From Odoribacteraceae bacterium (lineage in GTDB: Bacteria; Bacteroidota; Bacteroidia; Bacteroidales; Marinifilaceae), in NCBI GenBank assembly GCA_031267995.1, contig JAIRXZ010000184.1, positions 1-6,774 on the forward strand: a stretch of 6,774 nucleotides of DNA, written 5' to 3'. The notes under the pieces were generated by a model that made no database searches, was not told where the DNA came from, and was given only the letters and a program-made list of their open reading frames with translations. Positions 5,762-6,774 of the stretch are shown here, in pieces; position 1 is the first letter of the stretch, and each line of letters begins with the position of its first letter. The translations under genes and the position numbers were made by a program.

Positions 5762-6774
5762 ATGAACACGAAACGACTCCTCCCCATCCTCCTCCTCCTC
5801 GCCAGCCCGTGGGCGCGACCCGCCGCCGCCCAACCCCTCCACCTCCGCGACTGCATCCGGCAAGCCATCGAATCCAACTTCGACATCAAAATAGTCAGAA
5901 ACCGCGCCGCCATCGCCGCCAACAACTCCAACAACTCCCCCTACCTCCCCGCCATCGAACTCAACGCCCGCCAAAACCAAACCATCAACACCACCCGCCT
6001 CCGCGACAACACCGGCGTCACCACCCGCTCCGCCGACGCCGTCACCGACAACTACTCCGCCGGCGTCGCCATCTCCTGGCGCCTCTTCGACGGCCTCGAC
6101 ATGTTCGCCACCCGCCAGCGCGCCCGCGAACTCGAAACCATCGGCCAGCTCGCCCTCCAGCAGGACGTCGAACGCGTCATCATGGAAGTATGCTCCCTCT
6201 ACTACAACATCGTCGTCCAGCAATACCGCCTCCAGGCCGCCCGGCGCACCATGCAACTCTCCTCCGAGCGATACGAAGACGCCCAATTCCGCCACGCCAT
6301 CGGCAAAATCTCCGGCCTCGAGGCCAAACAAGCCATCGTCGACCTCCACGCCGACAGCTCCGCCTACGTCCGCCTCGAAGAACAACTCAAAAACACCTAC
6401 ATCGCCCTCGACAAAACCATGAACGCCGACCTCCAGCGCGACGCCTACATCCGCGACACCATCCTCATGGGACAACCACTCGACCCCGCCACCCTCCAAC
6501 GAGAAACCATCGCCAACAACAAACTCCTCGAAATCGCCCGCGGGCAGCGACGCGTCTCCCTCCTCGACTACAAAAAAGCCCGCGCCCTCCTCTTCCCCAC
6601 CCTCGACCTCAACACCGGCTACAACTACACCCGCGCCTCCACCCCCTCCGCCACCACCGTCCTCAACCGCGTCAACGGCCCCTACTGGGGACTCTCCGTC
6701 AACCTCCCCCTCCTCCGCCGCGCCCCCGCCCGTGTCCAGGTACAAAACGCCCGCCTCGAGGTCGAAAACGAAGA
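5762..6774 (+). CDS. TolC-like outer membrane efflux channel (OEP family), truncated by window end
   Basis: ATG at 5762, open to the right edge: 337 residues seen of a likely 430-480. It should form the trimeric outer membrane duct that docks with the adaptor and pump encoded just upstream. Residues 1-23 are a signal peptide (basic MNTKR, an L-rich core, ending PAAA before Gln24), with no lipobox Cys. The OEP repeat pattern is visible twice. The first copy has helix 26-55, a YLPAIELNAR strand entry (61-70), SAGVAISWRLFDG (99-111), and then long coiled helices (about 115-225). The second copy has helix about 244-278, FPTLDLNTGYNY (278-289), and YWGLSVNLPLLR (308-319). These are the periplasmic alpha-barrel and the beta-barrel strand pairs of TolC. 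The 12-base gap from the pump stop implies co-transcription; no Shine-Dalgarno is seen. Nearly every Leu codon is CTC and none of those read is CTG, unlike corA. The gene is cut only by the window, with no sign of being broken. Confidence 0.93.
   Translation, partial: MNTKRLLPILLLLASPWARPAAAQPLHLRDCIRQAIESNFDIKIVRNRAAIAANNSNNSPYLPAIELNARQNQTINTTRLRDNTGVTTRSADAVTDNYSAGVAISWRLFDGLDMFATRQRARELETIGQLALQQDVERVIMEVCSLYYNIVVQQYRLQAARRTMQLSSERYEDAQFRHAIGKISGLEAKQAIVDLHADSSAYVRLEEQLKNTYIALDKTMNADLQRDAYIRDTILMGQPLDPATLQRETIANNKLLEIARGQRRVSLLDYKKARALLFPTLDLNTGYNYTRASTPSATTVLNRVNGPYWGLSVNLPLLRRAPARVQVQNARLEVENE

Noticed and set aside
3350..6745. A 1131-codon open frame on the - strand covering most of the pump and outer membrane genes
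   Set aside because: Its codons align exactly with the + strand codons of both genes, which happen to share one frame. C-ending codons read as GNN on the other strand, so they can never be stops; only TTA, CTA or TCA codons would break the frame. The first that does is the TCA for Ser216 of the pump. The predicted protein is a low-complexity Gly/Val/Asp/Glu string with no family likeness, so it is a by-product of the codon bias.

Overview
The window looks like chromosomal DNA of a high-GC member of the Bacteroidota, probably Bacteroidales. The evidence is family resemblance: the CorA N-terminus, the periplasmic adaptor and the RND pump all read like Bacteroidales versions. The efflux genes also lack clear Shine-Dalgarno sequences and have A/T-rich or plain leaders. 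This placement is from memory of the families, not from a search.

Layout, all genes on the + strand. Positions 1-252 hold a 21-bp tandem repeat that runs in from the left edge: ten good units, an eleventh diverged unit and a decayed twelfth. Each unit is an inverted repeat, with a 7-nt arm, a variable 5-nt centre and a 7-nt arm. Positions 253-443 are non-coding and hold a weak terminator-like hairpin with eight Ts (284-309), a G/purine-rich tract, and a hairpin (392-421) in the corA leader. corA (444-1367) encodes a complete CorA-type divalent cation channel with the GMN motif. The 252-base gap 1368-1619 holds a good intrinsic terminator (1540-1566) and an A/T-rich stretch before the next gene.

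From 1620 to the right edge is a tripartite efflux operon. It encodes a periplasmic adaptor (1620-2681), a complete HAE1-type RND pump with its proton-relay residues intact (2705-5749), and a TolC-like outer membrane channel cut off by the window end (5762-6774). The gaps of 23 and 12 bases suggest one transcript. The three products should form an envelope-spanning, proton-driven exporter. Its substrate cannot be read from sequence, and no regulator gene is present in the window.

Two things stand out beyond ordinary annotation. First, variation in the repeat array is concentrated in the hairpin centres while the arms are kept, including one compensatory pair and one unit with an inverted centre. 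Second, synonymous codon choice switches sharply from G-ending (corA, adaptor, start of the pump) to C-ending (end of the pump, outer membrane gene). The switch happens inside a single gene and creates a very long spurious antisense open frame.
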